NCBI RefSeq assembly: GCF_041916975.1
Contig: NZ_JAYRYK010000001.1
Coordinates: 2,170,001 to 2,234,000, forward strand
Reading direction: 5' to 3'
Origin: Sphingosinicella sp041916975
GTDB taxonomy: Bacteria > Pseudomonadota > Alphaproteobacteria > Sphingomonadales > Sphingomonadaceae
DNA: 64,000 nt
The translations under genes were made by a program, and so were the position numbers. The notes under the pieces were generated by a model, which searched no databases, was not told the origin of the DNA, and saw nothing but the letters and a program-made list of their open reading frames with translations. Positions 19,373-27,620 of the stretch are shown piece after piece (the stretch's first letter is position 1; every line of letters starts with the position of its first letter).

Positions 19373-19848
19373 GATAATTCCCCGAAAAACGGATCTTCGG
19401 CTCGCTGGAAACGGCTCGCAGCGAGTCGGCCGAAGCGCAGGATTTCCGTGCGTCGTCTTGCAGCGGGAAGCGGGCTTGCCGGGGCGTTTCGCAGGATCGC
19501 CGCATCGAAGCGGTCTGCGACGATCACGCCGCTGATCTCTGGCCGGAACGCGGGCTCATCGAGAATCGCCGCCGGGATGTGCGGTGGCACCGCCCAGAAG
19601 AAACGGTCGCAGAAATCGAGATAATCGGGCCACTTCATGTCACCGCGCAGATCGGCGAGCGACACCTTCACCTCGCAGATCACGATCTCGCCCTTCGCGT
19701 CGATCGCATACACGTCGGCGCGACGCCCATTGCGCAGCGGCACCTCGGCGAGCGCGGCAAGGCCCAGATGATGGAACATGCGCGTGACCCCGCGCACGAC
19801 GTCGCACGCGACCATCGGCGATTCGGCGGGAAGGGGGGCAAGGTTCAT
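19369..19848 (-). CDS. MmcB family DNA repair protein
   Basis: 159 residues starting MNLAPLPAESPMVACDVVRG. MmcB proteins belong to the PD-(D/E)XK nuclease-like group; visible blocks are PLRNGRRADVYAIDAKGEIV and ICEVKVSLADLRGDMKWPDY, with E-V-K matching the catalytic pattern. In Caulobacter this family belongs to the LexA-controlled damage response. The alternative upstream start at 19998 would read through the palindromic element, so I prefer 19848. Confidence 0.85.
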   Translation of the reverse strand: MNLAPLPAESPMVACDVVRGVTRMFHHLGLAALAEVPLRNGRRADVYAIDAKGEIVICEVKVSLADLRGDMKWPDYLDFCDRFFWAVPPHIPAAILDEPAFRPEISGVIVADRFDAAILRNAPASPLPAARRRTEILRFGRLAASRFQRAEDPFFGELS

Positions 19849-19889
19849 TCTCCGCACTGTAGCCAGAACAGGACGGGAACGAAAGTGGC

Positions 19890-20035
19890 CTAGGACCGAT
19901 CGACATTCAGAAGATGACGTGGCGAAAATGGTGGATTTCGGGAACCGGCGCGCAGCGTACGTCAGTACGTGAGCACCGGAAGCGCAGAAAGACGCCATTT
20001 GCAGCCCGTCAGGGCTGAATGTCGATCGGTCCTAG
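19890..20035. repeat. 146-bp palindromic element with 21-bp perfect terminal inverted repeats
   Basis: CTAGGACCGATCGACATTCAG plus its exact complement bound the element (19890-19910 and 20015-20035). The arms continue as an imperfect palindrome (TGACGtGGC...AAATGG against TGACGgGCT...AAATGG) to a centre at GTAC-GTCA-GTAC (19957-19968), exactly midway. No ORF inside. The right end contains the TAG stop of the sleB-type gene. It looks like a miniature inverted-repeat element. Confidence 0.75.
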
Positions 20036-20706
20036 CGGTAGAAGATATGCCCGCCGATGCGCCGCGTCTGTTCCTTCACACGGCGCCAGCCCGGCTTCAC
20101 ATAGGTGGCGTGGAAGAACGTCGCCTTGTCGGTCACGTCCTGCCAGCCTTCGCCGACCGCAATGATCGCGATCGCTTCAGCGCGCTTCCAAGCCGCACCC
20201 TTCACGGCGGGAACATCGGGTTTGCCATCGAAGGTGAAGGAAAACTGCCCGCTCTGGTAGACGACAGCGCAAATATCATCGGGCCAGCGATCGTTCTCCG
20301 CACGGTTCAGGATGACCTGCGCGACGGCGAGCTGGCCTTCGAGCGATTCGCCCCGCGCCTCGTAGTAGATGGCGCTCGCAAGACAGCGCATGTCGTCATC
20401 GAGTTCGCTGCGGTGCATATCGGCGACATCGCCGACGAGCGCGGCAAGATCGAGCGTCGGCGCGGCCTCAGAGACGATCATGCCGCCGGCGCGCGGGGTC
20501 TGATCGATATCGAGTTCGTTTTCGATGGGGATCGGCGAGAACGGAAGGCCCTGTTGAGCGGCAGCCGGCACGTTGAGCACGATCGCGGCGGGTTCGAGGT
20601 TGCTGACGATGTGATCGCCCGCCACCGGGGCCGCACTCGGCCATACCATCGCGATCATCGCCGCGCAGAACGCGACGAGGCTGATGCCCCGTATGGATTT
20701 CGACAT
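20032..20706 (-). CDS. SleB-type cell wall hydrolase
   Basis: 224 residues from an ATG at 20706 (MSKSIRGISLVAFCAAMIAM), with a signal peptide or anchor. A linker leads to a Hydrolase_2 (SleB) domain: MRCLASAIYYEARGESLEGQ with the conserved glutamate, AVAQVILNRAENDRWP, and a final FFHATYVKPGWRR...GGHIFYR. Members cleave peptidoglycan. Probably periplasmic. The stop codon lies inside the palindromic element at 19890-20035, but the C-terminus looks complete. Confidence 0.88.
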   Translation of the reverse strand: MSKSIRGISLVAFCAAMIAMVWPSAAPVAGDHIVSNLEPAAIVLNVPAAAQQGLPFSPIPIENELDIDQTPRAGGMIVSEAAPTLDLAALVGDVADMHRSELDDDMRCLASAIYYEARGESLEGQLAVAQVILNRAENDRWPDDICAVVYQSGQFSFTFDGKPDVPAVKGAAWKRAEAIAIIAVGEGWQDVTDKATFFHATYVKPGWRRVKEQTRRIGGHIFYR

Positions 20707-20869
20707 GGAAGGGTCCGCTCGTTGTCCGGGGCTGCCCAAGGGGGCAAACGGGGCCGAAAATCAGGCCGCCAGCGCCGGGAGTTCAACATCAGCACCGGCC
20801 CAGAAGGCTTGGCGCATAATCATTTCGCGGTGCGGATTGCCTCCCGAACAATCGAGAGTCAAGAAATTG

Positions 20870-21193
20870 TTAATCTTTGTCGACAAAACGCCCTGGATTC
20901 TCGATATCCAGTTCGATGATCCATAGATCGGGATCGAATTTCCTGCGCTTTTCGAGTGCCTCTTGTGCGGCGGGATCGCGCTCTTCACGATTCTCGAAGA
21001 TCGGCTGCCACGAAACCTTGCCGTCCCCCATATTCACACGGGAAAGCGCCGTTATCGTGCCCGAAGCTTCGCGCAGGAGAAGCAGGACGGCACCCGAATC
21101 AGGCTCGCCCTTGGCAATGATGGTGGCGAATCCGCCCGAAGCCTCGACCCGGCGACGAAGCGCGCCGACCCATATGTCCGTCTTGATTCGCAC
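20870..21193 (-). CDS. DUF1491 family protein
   Basis: 107 residues, MRIKTDIWVGALRRRVEASG, with the DUF1491 block GEPDSGAVLLLLRE and a C-terminal RRKFDPDLWIIELDIENP. A small cytosolic family of alphaproteobacteria without an assigned role. It follows the PilZ gene by 9 bp and is the likely last gene of hpf-ptsN-pilZ-DUF1491. From 20707 to 20869 no gene is supported; a 20-codon frame at 20761-20823 is too short to call. Confidence 0.87.
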   Translation of the reverse strand: MRIKTDIWVGALRRRVEASGGFATIIAKGEPDSGAVLLLLREASGTITALSRVNMGDGKVSWQPIFENREERDPAAQEALEKRRKFDPDLWIIELDIENPGRFVDKD

Positions 21194-21202
21194 CCCGCGC
21201 GG

Positions 21203-21571
21203 TCAGGCGCTGGCGGCGGCGGCGTGTCCAGGCTGATCCGGCTTGGCATCGAGCAACCCGAGCATCCGCGCCTTATCACCCAGCCGCTGCAGCCCGCCCG
21301 AATCGCCATCGACGAAGACGAGGCCCATCAGCCCCTGATCCGCCCACGCGACAAGGCACGGAAACGTGCCGTATTTGGGAAGGAACAGGTGAAGCGCCGT
21401 GCCTTTCGCCAGCATCTGCTTGCAGGCGATGCGCGCGCCGCTCGTGGAGATATCGCGCACGATGCACCCGAACTGCCGGTCGATCAGGCGAATCTCGCCC
21501 TTGAACACGACCTGACGGCGGCCCGCGAGACGCGCCGCTTTGCCTTCAGCCTGGGTGACTTCGATGCTCAT
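21203..21571 (-). CDS. PilZ domain protein
   Basis: 122 residues made almost entirely of one PilZ domain: an N-terminal RLAGRRQVVFKGEIRL arginine block followed by CIVRDISTSGARIAC, which matches the RxxxR and D/NxSxxG c-di-GMP signature, although the first motif is loose. Probably a small c-di-GMP receptor or adaptor. It overlaps ptsN by 4 bp, an unusual coupling of PTS-Ntr signalling and c-di-GMP. Confidence 0.85.
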   Translation of the reverse strand: MSIEVTQAEGKAARLAGRRQVVFKGEIRLIDRQFGCIVRDISTSGARIACKQMLAKGTALHLFLPKYGTFPCLVAWADQGLMGLVFVDGDSGGLQRLGDKARMLGLLDAKPDQPGHAAAASA

Positions 21572-22026
21572 GCCGCTTCGCTATGCCCGACTCCGCTTAA
21601 AAGCGCGTAAAGAGCATCGCTATTGTTTGTGCCGCGCAGCTTGTCGACGAGGCGGCGATCCCGGAACATGCGGCTGATCTGGGCCAGCGCCTTCAGGTGA
21701 TCGGCGCCTGCATCCTCGGGCGCGAGCAGCATGAACACGAGATCGACGGGCTGGCGGTCGATCGCATCGAAATCGATCGGCGGATCGAGCTTCGCGAACA
21801 GGCCCTGCACGCTCTTCAGTTCAGGAAGCCGCGCGTGCGGCACGGCAACGCCGCCGCCGAGCCCGGTGGACCCGAGTCGTTCGCGTTCGAGCAGCACCTC
21901 CATGATCCGTGCCTCGGGCACGCCCACGACCGGCCCAGCAAGCGCGGCAAGCTGCTGGAGCAGGGCCTTCTTGCTGCCGGCACGGAGTCCTGTGTGGACC
22001 GTTCGCGGTGTGACGAGATCGAACAT
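21568..22026 (-). CDS. ptsN: PTS IIA-like nitrogen-regulatory protein PtsN
   Basis: 152 residues. A EIIA-Ntr domain with the phospho-accepting His64 in GGVAVPHARLPEL and the flanking LLERERLGSTGLGGG. EIIA-Ntr is the output of the nitrogen PTS and controls potassium and stress processes in proteobacteria. It lies 51 bp after hpf. The usual neighbour rpoN is absent. Confidence 0.93.
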   Translation of the reverse strand: MFDLVTPRTVHTGLRAGSKKALLQQLAALAGPVVGVPEARIMEVLLERERLGSTGLGGGVAVPHARLPELKSVQGLFAKLDPPIDFDAIDRQPVDLVFMLLAPEDAGADHLKALAQISRMFRDRRLVDKLRGTNNSDALYALLSGVGHSEAA

Positions 22027-22077
22027 GGCTGAGCTTATACCCCAAACCGTCTGGAAGGGCCGTTAACGCGCCGCCGC

Positions 22078-22662
22078 TCAGGCGGCGGGCGGTTCGACCC
22101 AGCCGATGTGCCCATCCTCGCGGCGGTACACCATGTTGTATGCGCCCGTCCGGCTGTTGCGGAACATCAGCGCGCCGGTGTGGCGAAGGTCGAGCATCAT
22201 CACGGCGTCGGAGACACTCGCATCGGGAATGTCGACGCGGGTCTCGGCGACGATGAGCGGGTTGTCGGCGCTCTCGCCGGCCTCTTCGACCTCTTCGTCG
22301 GCGGCGCGCAGCACGCGGTATTCGGCGTCGAAGGCGACATCTTTCACGCCGTTCAGCCGGTGGTGATCCTCAAGCCGGCGCTTGTAGCGGCGCATCTGCT
22401 TGTCGATCTTTTCGGCCGCGCCGTCGAAACCGAGCTGCGCGGTGTGCGTCGACCGATCCGAGGCCTTCAGCACAAGGCCCTGCGTCAGCTGCATCAGGAT
22501 ATCGCAAACGAAACCGGCGTCGTGTGGACCGGGCTTCAGCGTGACATTCGCGCCGGTCGCGCGCACGCCATACTTCTGCACCATCGCGCCCAGCGCGGTT
22601 TCGATATGCGTCGTCAGCGAAGCACCGACGTCGATCTGCTGACCGGAAACGCGGATATCCAT
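22078..22662 (-). CDS. hpf: Ribosome hibernation-promoting factor (long form)
   Basis: 194 residues from the ATG at 22662 (MDIRVSGQQIDVGASLTTHI), chosen over the longer frame because GGATGGG lies just upstream. Residues 1-100 form the S30AE domain (QLGFDGAAEKIDKQMRRYKR). The C-terminal tail (PLIVAETRVDIPDASVSDAV... EDGHIGWVEP) is the dimerisation domain of the long form that pairs 70S ribosomes into 100S. First gene of the hpf-ptsN-pilZ-DUF1491 group. Confidence 0.93.
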   Translation of the reverse strand: MDIRVSGQQIDVGASLTTHIETALGAMVQKYGVRATGANVTLKPGPHDAGFVCDILMQLTQGLVLKASDRSTHTAQLGFDGAAEKIDKQMRRYKRRLEDHHRLNGVKDVAFDAEYRVLRAADEEVEEAGESADNPLIVAETRVDIPDASVSDAVMMLDLRHTGALMFRNSRTGAYNMVYRREDGHIGWVEPPAA

Positions 22663-22767
22663 TTCGGCCCATCCTTTCTTCTTGGCCTCGCCCGCCGGTT
22701 TGCCGGGCGATGGCGGTAAACTCTTCTCAGACGCGCCTCTCGGCGCATCCAACCCCAACACGAAAAC

Positions 22768-23454
22768 TCAACCCGTGCCCGACTGCTCCCACAGCGGATT
22801 TTTCAGCAGCTTGAGGAAAGCAGCGTGCCGCGCCAGCTCTTCAGGCGTCGCGGCGTGCGGGCGGGGCGCCACGTAGCTGCGTTCGACGCGGATCGCAACC
22901 GTTTCCTCTTGCGCGGTGGCTTGACTAAGCGACATGCCGATCTGCCGCCCGCCCATGAGCTCGACATAAACGCGCGAAAGCAGCTGCGCATCGAGCAGCG
23001 CGCCGTGCTTGTCGCGCGCGGTGAGATCGATGCTGAACCGCGTGCAGAGCGCATCGAGCGAATGCTTGGCGCCGGGGAACTTCTTGCGCGCCATGACGAG
23101 CGTGTCGCCCACGCGCTCGATCGGGATCTGATCATGGCCGCAGTTGCGCAGTTCCCAGTTGATGAAACGCCGGTCGAATTCGGCGTTATGCGCGATGAGC
23201 CGCGCATCGCCGATGAAGGCCACGAATTCGGCAGCAATCGCCGCGAAAGCCGGCTTGTCGGCGAGAAATTTGTCGGAAAGTCCGTGCACAGCCTCGGCCT
23301 CGGCGGGCATCGGGCGGCACGGATTTATGTACGCGTGGAACGTGCGCCCCGTTTCGATGCGGCCGACGAGTTCGACGCAACCGATCTCGCAGATGCGATG
23401 CCCGTCCGACGGGTCGAGACCCGTCGTCTCGGTGTCGAAGATGACCTCACGCAT
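22768..23454 (-). CDS. dnaQ: DNA polymerase III subunit epsilon
   Basis: 228 residues from MREVIFDTETTGLDP at 23454. Proofreading 3'-5' exonuclease of the replicase. DEDDh motifs are present: DTETTG (Asp7, Glu9), HNAEFDRRF, and a later H..LLDA (DKHGALLDAQLLS). The C-terminal end with NPLWEQSGTG is short. Its 5' end lies within the reading frame of coaE. Last gene of ppsR-maf-aroE-coaE-dnaQ. Confidence 0.95.
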   Translation of the reverse strand: MREVIFDTETTGLDPSDGHRICEIGCVELVGRIETGRTFHAYINPCRPMPAEAEAVHGLSDKFLADKPAFAAIAAEFVAFIGDARLIAHNAEFDRRFINWELRNCGHDQIPIERVGDTLVMARKKFPGAKHSLDALCTRFSIDLTARDKHGALLDAQLLSRVYVELMGGRQIGMSLSQATAQEETVAIRVERSYVAPRPHAATPEELARHAAFLKLLKNPLWEQSGTG

Positions 23455-24062
23455 GACTTGCAATATCGGACTCCATGACGCCGGAGACAAGAGACGAGAT
23501 GACGGATTTCAGCGCGCGTTTCGCGCAGGCTCTGCCCCGTGTCGATCACGAAATCGGCGCGGCGGCGCTTTTCCCGGTCGCGCATCTGGGTGGCGAGGAT
23601 CGCCGCGAACTTTTCGTGGCTCATCCCCGGCCGCGCGAGCACGCGGCGGCGCTGCACGTGCGCGGGCGCGGACACCACAATGGTCGCGTCGACATGCGCG
23701 TGGCCACCGCCTTCGAAAAGAAGCGGAATATCGAGCGCGACGATCGCCGCGCGATTTTGCCGCGCCTCGGCCAGGAACGCCTGCTGAGCCTGCCGCACCA
23801 GGGGATGCACGATTTTTTCGAGGCGGCGGCGGGCTTCGGTGTTGCCGAACACGGCCGCGCCGAGTTTCGGGCGATCGACGCCCTTGGGGCCGGTCGTGCC
23901 CGGGAAGGCCGCCTCGATCGGCGCAAGCGCCGCGCCGCCGGGGCCTTGCAGCCTGTGCACCTCGGCATCGGCATCGAACACGGGCACACCCGCGCGCCGC
24001 AACATCGCCGCGACGGTCGACTTGCCCATGCCGATCGAACCGGTGAGACCGAGAATGATCAT
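23325..24062 (-). CDS. coaE: Dephospho-CoA kinase, C-terminus apparently frameshifted
   Basis: Phosphorylates dephospho-CoA, the last step of CoA synthesis. P-loop GLTGSIGMGKST (5-16), then FDADAEVHRL and DIPLLFE. The frame is 245 residues, about 45 more than usual, and runs 130 bp into dnaQ with a low-complexity Ser/Arg tail. Up to about HLVS the helix is typical. The minus strand here reads GTCTCTTGTCTC; removing 7 bases would give a short tail ending at TGA just inside dnaQ. See findings. The catalytic core is intact, so the enzyme probably works. Confidence 0.88.
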   Translation of the reverse strand: MIILGLTGSIGMGKSTVAAMLRRAGVPVFDADAEVHRLQGPGGAALAPIEAAFPGTTGPKGVDRPKLGAAVFGNTEARRRLEKIVHPLVRQAQQAFLAEARQNRAAIVALDIPLLFEGGGHAHVDATIVVSAPAHVQRRRVLARPGMSHEKFAAILATQMRDREKRRRADFVIDTGQSLRETRAEIRHLVSCLRRHGVRYCKSCVRSSSTPRRRVSTRRTGIASARSVASNSSAASKRGARSTRT

Positions 24063-24871
24063 TGCGTGAGCAGGGCCTTCAGTTCGTCTTCGCAACCTTC
24101 GGGCGGCGGCGCTCCGAAGAACAGCGTAAAGGCGATCGCGGCCTGGCCGATCAGCATTTCGAGCCCGTCGACGGTTTCGAGGCCCTGAGCTGCGGCTGCT
24201 TTCAAGAGCCCGGTTTCAAGCGGGCTGTAGACGATGTCGTAGACGACCGCGTCGTCGGGGAGCGGCGAGAGGTCGAGGTCGAGCGACGGCTGTCCCGTCA
24301 TGCCGAGTGCGCTTGCGTTCACCAGCAGCGCGGCTTCGGGAAGCGGCACATCGAGCGGCTTCGCCGCGCCCTTGAGGCCGAACGCAGCGAGCAGCCCCAT
24401 CGCCTTCAGCGGACTGCGATTCAGTACTGTCACCGGGCCGACGTTCGCCTTCGACAGGGCAAACAGTACGGCCCTTGCCGCGCCGCCAGCGCCGACGACA
24501 GCAACCGGCCGGCCCTCGAGATCGAGGCCCGCGATCGGCGCGAAAAACCCGCCTGCATCGGTATTCGTGCCGAAGAGCGTACCATCGTCGGCGCGCGCGA
24601 TCGTGTTCATCGCGCCGATGCTTTCGCGGACGCCGCCGGGATCGGCGACATGATCCATCACCGCGATCTTGTGCGGAATCGTGACGTTGCAGCCGCGCCA
24701 ATCGGGATCATTCCGGCGGATTTCGATGTAAGCGGCGAGGTCTCCGGGCTTCACGTGCGCGCGGCGATAGTCGGCGGCGATGCCTAGCCGGTCCAGCCAG
24801 AATTTGTGGATGGTGGGCGATTTGGAATGGCTGATCGGATCGCCGATCACCTCCGCATAAGGCAAGGTCAT
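24059..24871 (-). CDS. aroE: Shikimate dehydrogenase
   Basis: 270 residues. NADPH-dependent reduction of 3-dehydroshikimate. The shikimate site shows SHSKSPT (14-20) and GCNVTIPHK with the catalytic lysine; the cofactor site is VVGAGGAARAVLFAL followed by NRS. The C-terminus DGLEMLIGQAAIAF is typical. The ATG at 24871 overlaps the maf stop by 4 bp, and its own stop overlaps coaE by 4 bp. Confidence 0.96.
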   Translation of the reverse strand: MTLPYAEVIGDPISHSKSPTIHKFWLDRLGIAADYRRAHVKPGDLAAYIEIRRNDPDWRGCNVTIPHKIAVMDHVADPGGVRESIGAMNTIARADDGTLFGTNTDAGGFFAPIAGLDLEGRPVAVVGAGGAARAVLFALSKANVGPVTVLNRSPLKAMGLLAAFGLKGAAKPLDVPLPEAALLVNASALGMTGQPSLDLDLSPLPDDAVVYDIVYSPLETGLLKAAAAQGLETVDGLEMLIGQAAIAFTLFFGAPPPEGCEDELKALLTQ

Positions 24872-25467
24872 ATCGGCATCACATTGCGGGTTCTGAGATA
24901 ATCGAGCACGGCGAGGAGCGGCAGGCCGCGGATGGTGAACTGGTCGCCGTCGACGCGCGCGAAGAGCTGCGCGCCGCGCCCCTCGATATGATAGCCGCCT
25001 ACCGAACCCAGCAGCACGTCGCCGCCGGCATCGAGATAGGCATCGAGGAACGCATCCGAAAAGTCGCGCATCGTGAGCTTCGCCACGCCGACGAAACGCC
25101 ACACGGGAGTTCCGTTTTCCGCAACGACGGCCGCGGAGATCAGCCGGTGCGTCCGTCCGCGCAAGCTGCGAAGTTGGGCGGTGAGGGTCTCCCGGTCGGG
25201 CGCCTTGTCGATCATGGTGCCGTCATCGAGCGCAACAACCGAGTCGCTGCCGAGCACCAGCACGCCCGGCAGTTTGCGCGAGATCTTCACAGCCTTTGCT
25301 TCGGCGAGCGCATCCGCCACCCCGCGCGCGTCGGTGCCCTCGGCGGCAAGCGCGCGCTTCAGCTCGGCCTCGTCAACCATCGGTGCCAGCGCCTCGAACG
25401 GTACGCCCGCCGCGGTCAGCATCGCCTGCCGTGACGCGCTCGTCGACGCGAGAACGAGTGACGTCAT
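24868..25467 (-). CDS. maf: Maf family nucleotide pyrophosphatase
   Basis: 199 residues. LVLASTSASRQAMLTAAGVPF is the Maf N-terminus; GSDSVVALDDGTMIDK and LRSLRGRTHRLISA are the substrate-binding blocks, and VGGYHIEGRGAQLFARVDGD the C-terminal one. Maf proteins hydrolyse non-canonical nucleoside triphosphates and have been linked to septum control. 4-bp overlaps with ppsR and aroE. Confidence 0.93.
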   Translation of the reverse strand: MTSLVLASTSASRQAMLTAAGVPFEALAPMVDEAELKRALAAEGTDARGVADALAEAKAVKISRKLPGVLVLGSDSVVALDDGTMIDKAPDRETLTAQLRSLRGRTHRLISAAVVAENGTPVWRFVGVAKLTMRDFSDAFLDAYLDAGGDVLLGSVGGYHIEGRGAQLFARVDGDQFTIRGLPLLAVLDYLRTRNVMPI

Positions 25468-26294
25468 GCCGCCGAGCCGTTGGCGCGCGCCTCAGCACGC
25501 TCGTTATAGAGGTTGATGATCGCCGCGGCCGATTCCTCGATCGAACGGCGCGACACGTCGATCACCGGCCAGCTGTTGTCGGCGCAAAGTCGGCGCGCTG
25601 CTGCGACCTCCTTGGTCACCTCGTCCATGTCCACGTACGCGGTCTCAGGTGCCTGCGCGAGGCTGAGCAGGCGGTTGCGGCGGACCTGCACGAGCCGGTC
25701 GGGATTTGTGGTGAGGCCGACAACCATCGGCTTCGACAGCCGGAAAAGCTGCTCTGGCGGGCGGCTTGTCGGCACCAGCGGCAGGTTTGCGGTCTTGTAG
25801 CCGCGGTTCGCGAGATAGATCGAGGTCGGCGTCTTCGAGGTGCGCGAGACGCCGATCAGCAGGATATCGGCCTCTTCCCAATTGTCCGCACCTTGCCCAT
25901 CATCGTGGTTCATCGTGTAGTCGATGGCAGCGACGCGGCGGAAATACGCCTCGTCCATCTGGTGCTGGCGGCCCGGACGGGCGGCGGCGCGCTGGCCCAG
26001 CACTGCCTGCAGGCCTTCGATCACCGGATCGAGCACGCCGACGGCCGGCAGACCCATCGCGCGGCACCGCGCCTCGAGGTGGCTGCGCATATCGGCGTTG
26101 ACGAGCGTGAACAGCACGAGACCGGGACGGGTCGCGATATCCATCAGCACGCGATCGAGGTGACCCTTCGAACGCACAAGCGGCCAGAAATGCTTGATCG
26201 TCTCGACGTCCTCGAACTGCGCGAGGCCGGCTTTTGCAACCGATTCAAGGGTTTCGCCGGTCGAATCGGAAACGAGATGCAAGTGCAGCCGCAT
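25464..26294 (-). CDS. ppsR: PEP synthase/PPDK regulatory kinase-phosphorylase
   Basis: 276 residues. Adds ADP-derived phosphate to, and removes it from, a threonine of pyruvate phosphate dikinase or PEP synthase. The HLHLVSDSTGETLESVAKA start and P-loop GVSRTSKTPTS (148-158) define the DUF299 family. It is the RP001 homolog that borders the replication origin with hemE in Caulobacter and Rickettsia. First gene of a five-gene, 4-bp-overlapped operon running away from the origin. Confidence 0.95.
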   Translation of the reverse strand: MRLHLHLVSDSTGETLESVAKAGLAQFEDVETIKHFWPLVRSKGHLDRVLMDIATRPGLVLFTLVNADMRSHLEARCRAMGLPAVGVLDPVIEGLQAVLGQRAAARPGRQHQMDEAYFRRVAAIDYTMNHDDGQGADNWEEADILLIGVSRTSKTPTSIYLANRGYKTANLPLVPTSRPPEQLFRLSKPMVVGLTTNPDRLVQVRRNRLLSLAQAPETAYVDMDEVTKEVAAARRLCADNSWPVIDVSRRSIEESAAAIINLYNERAEARANGSAA

Positions 26295-26597
26295 GTGTCG
26301 CCTCCTGCCGCGCGGTTGTGGATAAGCCCCCGGACGACTCGATTAAGGACTCAGCGGATAACCGGCAAGCGGGTGGTCGTTCATCCCCCCGCCGATCGGT
26401 AGCGGCAGATCATCCCCAGGTGGACAATCCAAAACGCTTCCTGTGAATCCGGTGGATAAGTCGGGCTGTGCGATGCAAACCCGCGCGATGCTTCACCGGG
26501 CTGCGTCATGCTTGCCTGTGGACTTCACAGGAAACCCCGTTATCCCCAGCCCAACAATCATCCAAAACCATTTCTATATATCTATAAGAGAAGAGAT
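26295..26597. other. Predicted chromosomal replication origin (oriC)
   Basis: This 303-bp space lies between ppsR and hemE, the same gene pair that flanks the Caulobacter origin. It holds one exact DnaA box (26317-26325), and looser ones: GGTGGATAA (26451-26459), TGTGGACTT (26517-26525) and TTATCCCCA (26540-26548). CCTGTG-GACTT-CACAGG is a palindrome. The right end, 26552-26597, is an AT-rich run (TTTCTATATATCTATAAGAG) suited to unwinding. Three GANTC sites (26336, 26348, 26445) fit CcrM methylation. No protein gene is visible. Confidence 0.8.
26317..26325 (-). promoter_or_regulatory. Perfect DnaA box
   Basis: TGTGGATAA, the exact complement of the TTATCCACA R-box, inside the predicted origin and 23 bp upstream of ppsR. 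Confidence 0.75.
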
Positions 26598-27620
26598 ATG
26601 GGGTTTCGATCCTTACTCGCAGTGCTGAACGGTGAACGGCAGGCCGCCCCGCCGGTATGGTTCATGCGTCAGGCAGGACGCTATCTGCCGGAGTATCGCG
26701 CGCTTCGTGCTGAGAAGGGCGGCTTCCTTGAGCTCGTGTACGACAGCGACGCCGCGGCGGAGATCACGCTGCAGCCGATCCGGCGCTTCGGCTTCGACGG
26801 CGCGATCCTGTTTTCGGATATCCTGATCGTGCCGCACGCGATGGGCCAGACGCTGACGTTCACGGCGGGCGAAGGCCCGCAGCTCGCACCGCCGCTTGCG
26901 GGTGCGCGGCTCGAAGGCTTGCACGCAGCGCCGCAACACCTTGCCGCGATTTACGAGACGGTTCGCAAGGTCGCCGCGGCGCTTCCGAGTGAAACCACAT
27001 TCCTGGGCTTCGCAGGCGCCCCGTGGACAGTCGCCACCTACATGGTGGCGGGCGAGGGCAGCCGGGACCAGGCGGCGGCCCGTCTGATGGCTTACAGGGA
27101 GCCTGAGCGCTTCTCCGCGCTGATCGATGCGATCGTTGACGTCACCGTGGAGTATCTCGCCGGGCAGGTCGCCGCGGGCGTCCATGCGGCACAGATTTTC
27201 GACAGCTGGTCGGGCAGTCTTGCGCCGCAGGAATTCGATCGCTGGGTGATCGCGCCGACACGCGCGATCGTGGAACGGCTGAAGGCGCGTACGCCCGTGC
27301 CGATCATCGGCTTTCCCAAGGGCGCGGGCGGCAATCTGCCGCGCTATGCGCGCGAAACCGGCGTTGACGCCGTCGGGCTTGACGAAACTGTCGATCCCGT
27401 GTGGGCGGATGAGGCGCTACCGAAAGGCCTGCCGGTGCAGGGCAATCTCGATCCCTTGCTGCTGCTCGCGGGCGGGGATGCGCTTCCCGCGGCCGTCGTG
27501 CGCATCCGCGAAGCGCTTGGTGGTCGTCCGCATGTCTTCAATCTCGGCCACGGCATCGACAAGGAAACGCCGATCGCGCACGTCGAAGCTGCGCTCGCCG
27601 CGATCCGGAAGCCCCTGTAG
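26598..27620 (+). CDS. hemE: Uroporphyrinogen decarboxylase
   Basis: 340 residues from an ATG at 26598 preceded by AGAGAAGAG. Converts uroporphyrinogen III to coproporphyrinogen III in heme synthesis. PVWFMRQAGRYLPEYR carries the substrate-binding arginines and GFAGAPWTVATYMV is a family block; HVFNLGHGI is at the C-terminus. Borders the predicted origin and its transcript probably starts within or near the AT-rich segment. hemJ follows with no gap. Confidence 0.97.
   Translation: MGFRSLLAVLNGERQAAPPVWFMRQAGRYLPEYRALRAEKGGFLELVYDSDAAAEITLQPIRRFGFDGAILFSDILIVPHAMGQTLTFTAGEGPQLAPPLAGARLEGLHAAPQHLAAIYETVRKVAAALPSETTFLGFAGAPWTVATYMVAGEGSRDQAAARLMAYREPERFSALIDAIVDVTVEYLAGQVAAGVHAAQIFDSWSGSLAPQEFDRWVIAPTRAIVERLKARTPVPIIGFPKGAGGNLPRYARETGVDAVGLDETVDPVWADEALPKGLPVQGNLDPLLLLAGGDALPAAVVRIREALGGRPHVFNLGHGIDKETPIAHVEAALAAIRKPL

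Noticed and set aside
20761..20823. 20-codon ORF (MIMRQAFWAGADVELPALAA) upstream of DUF1491 end
   Set aside because: Nearest GGAGG is about 20 bases from the ATG and the ORF is too short to support without conservation data.
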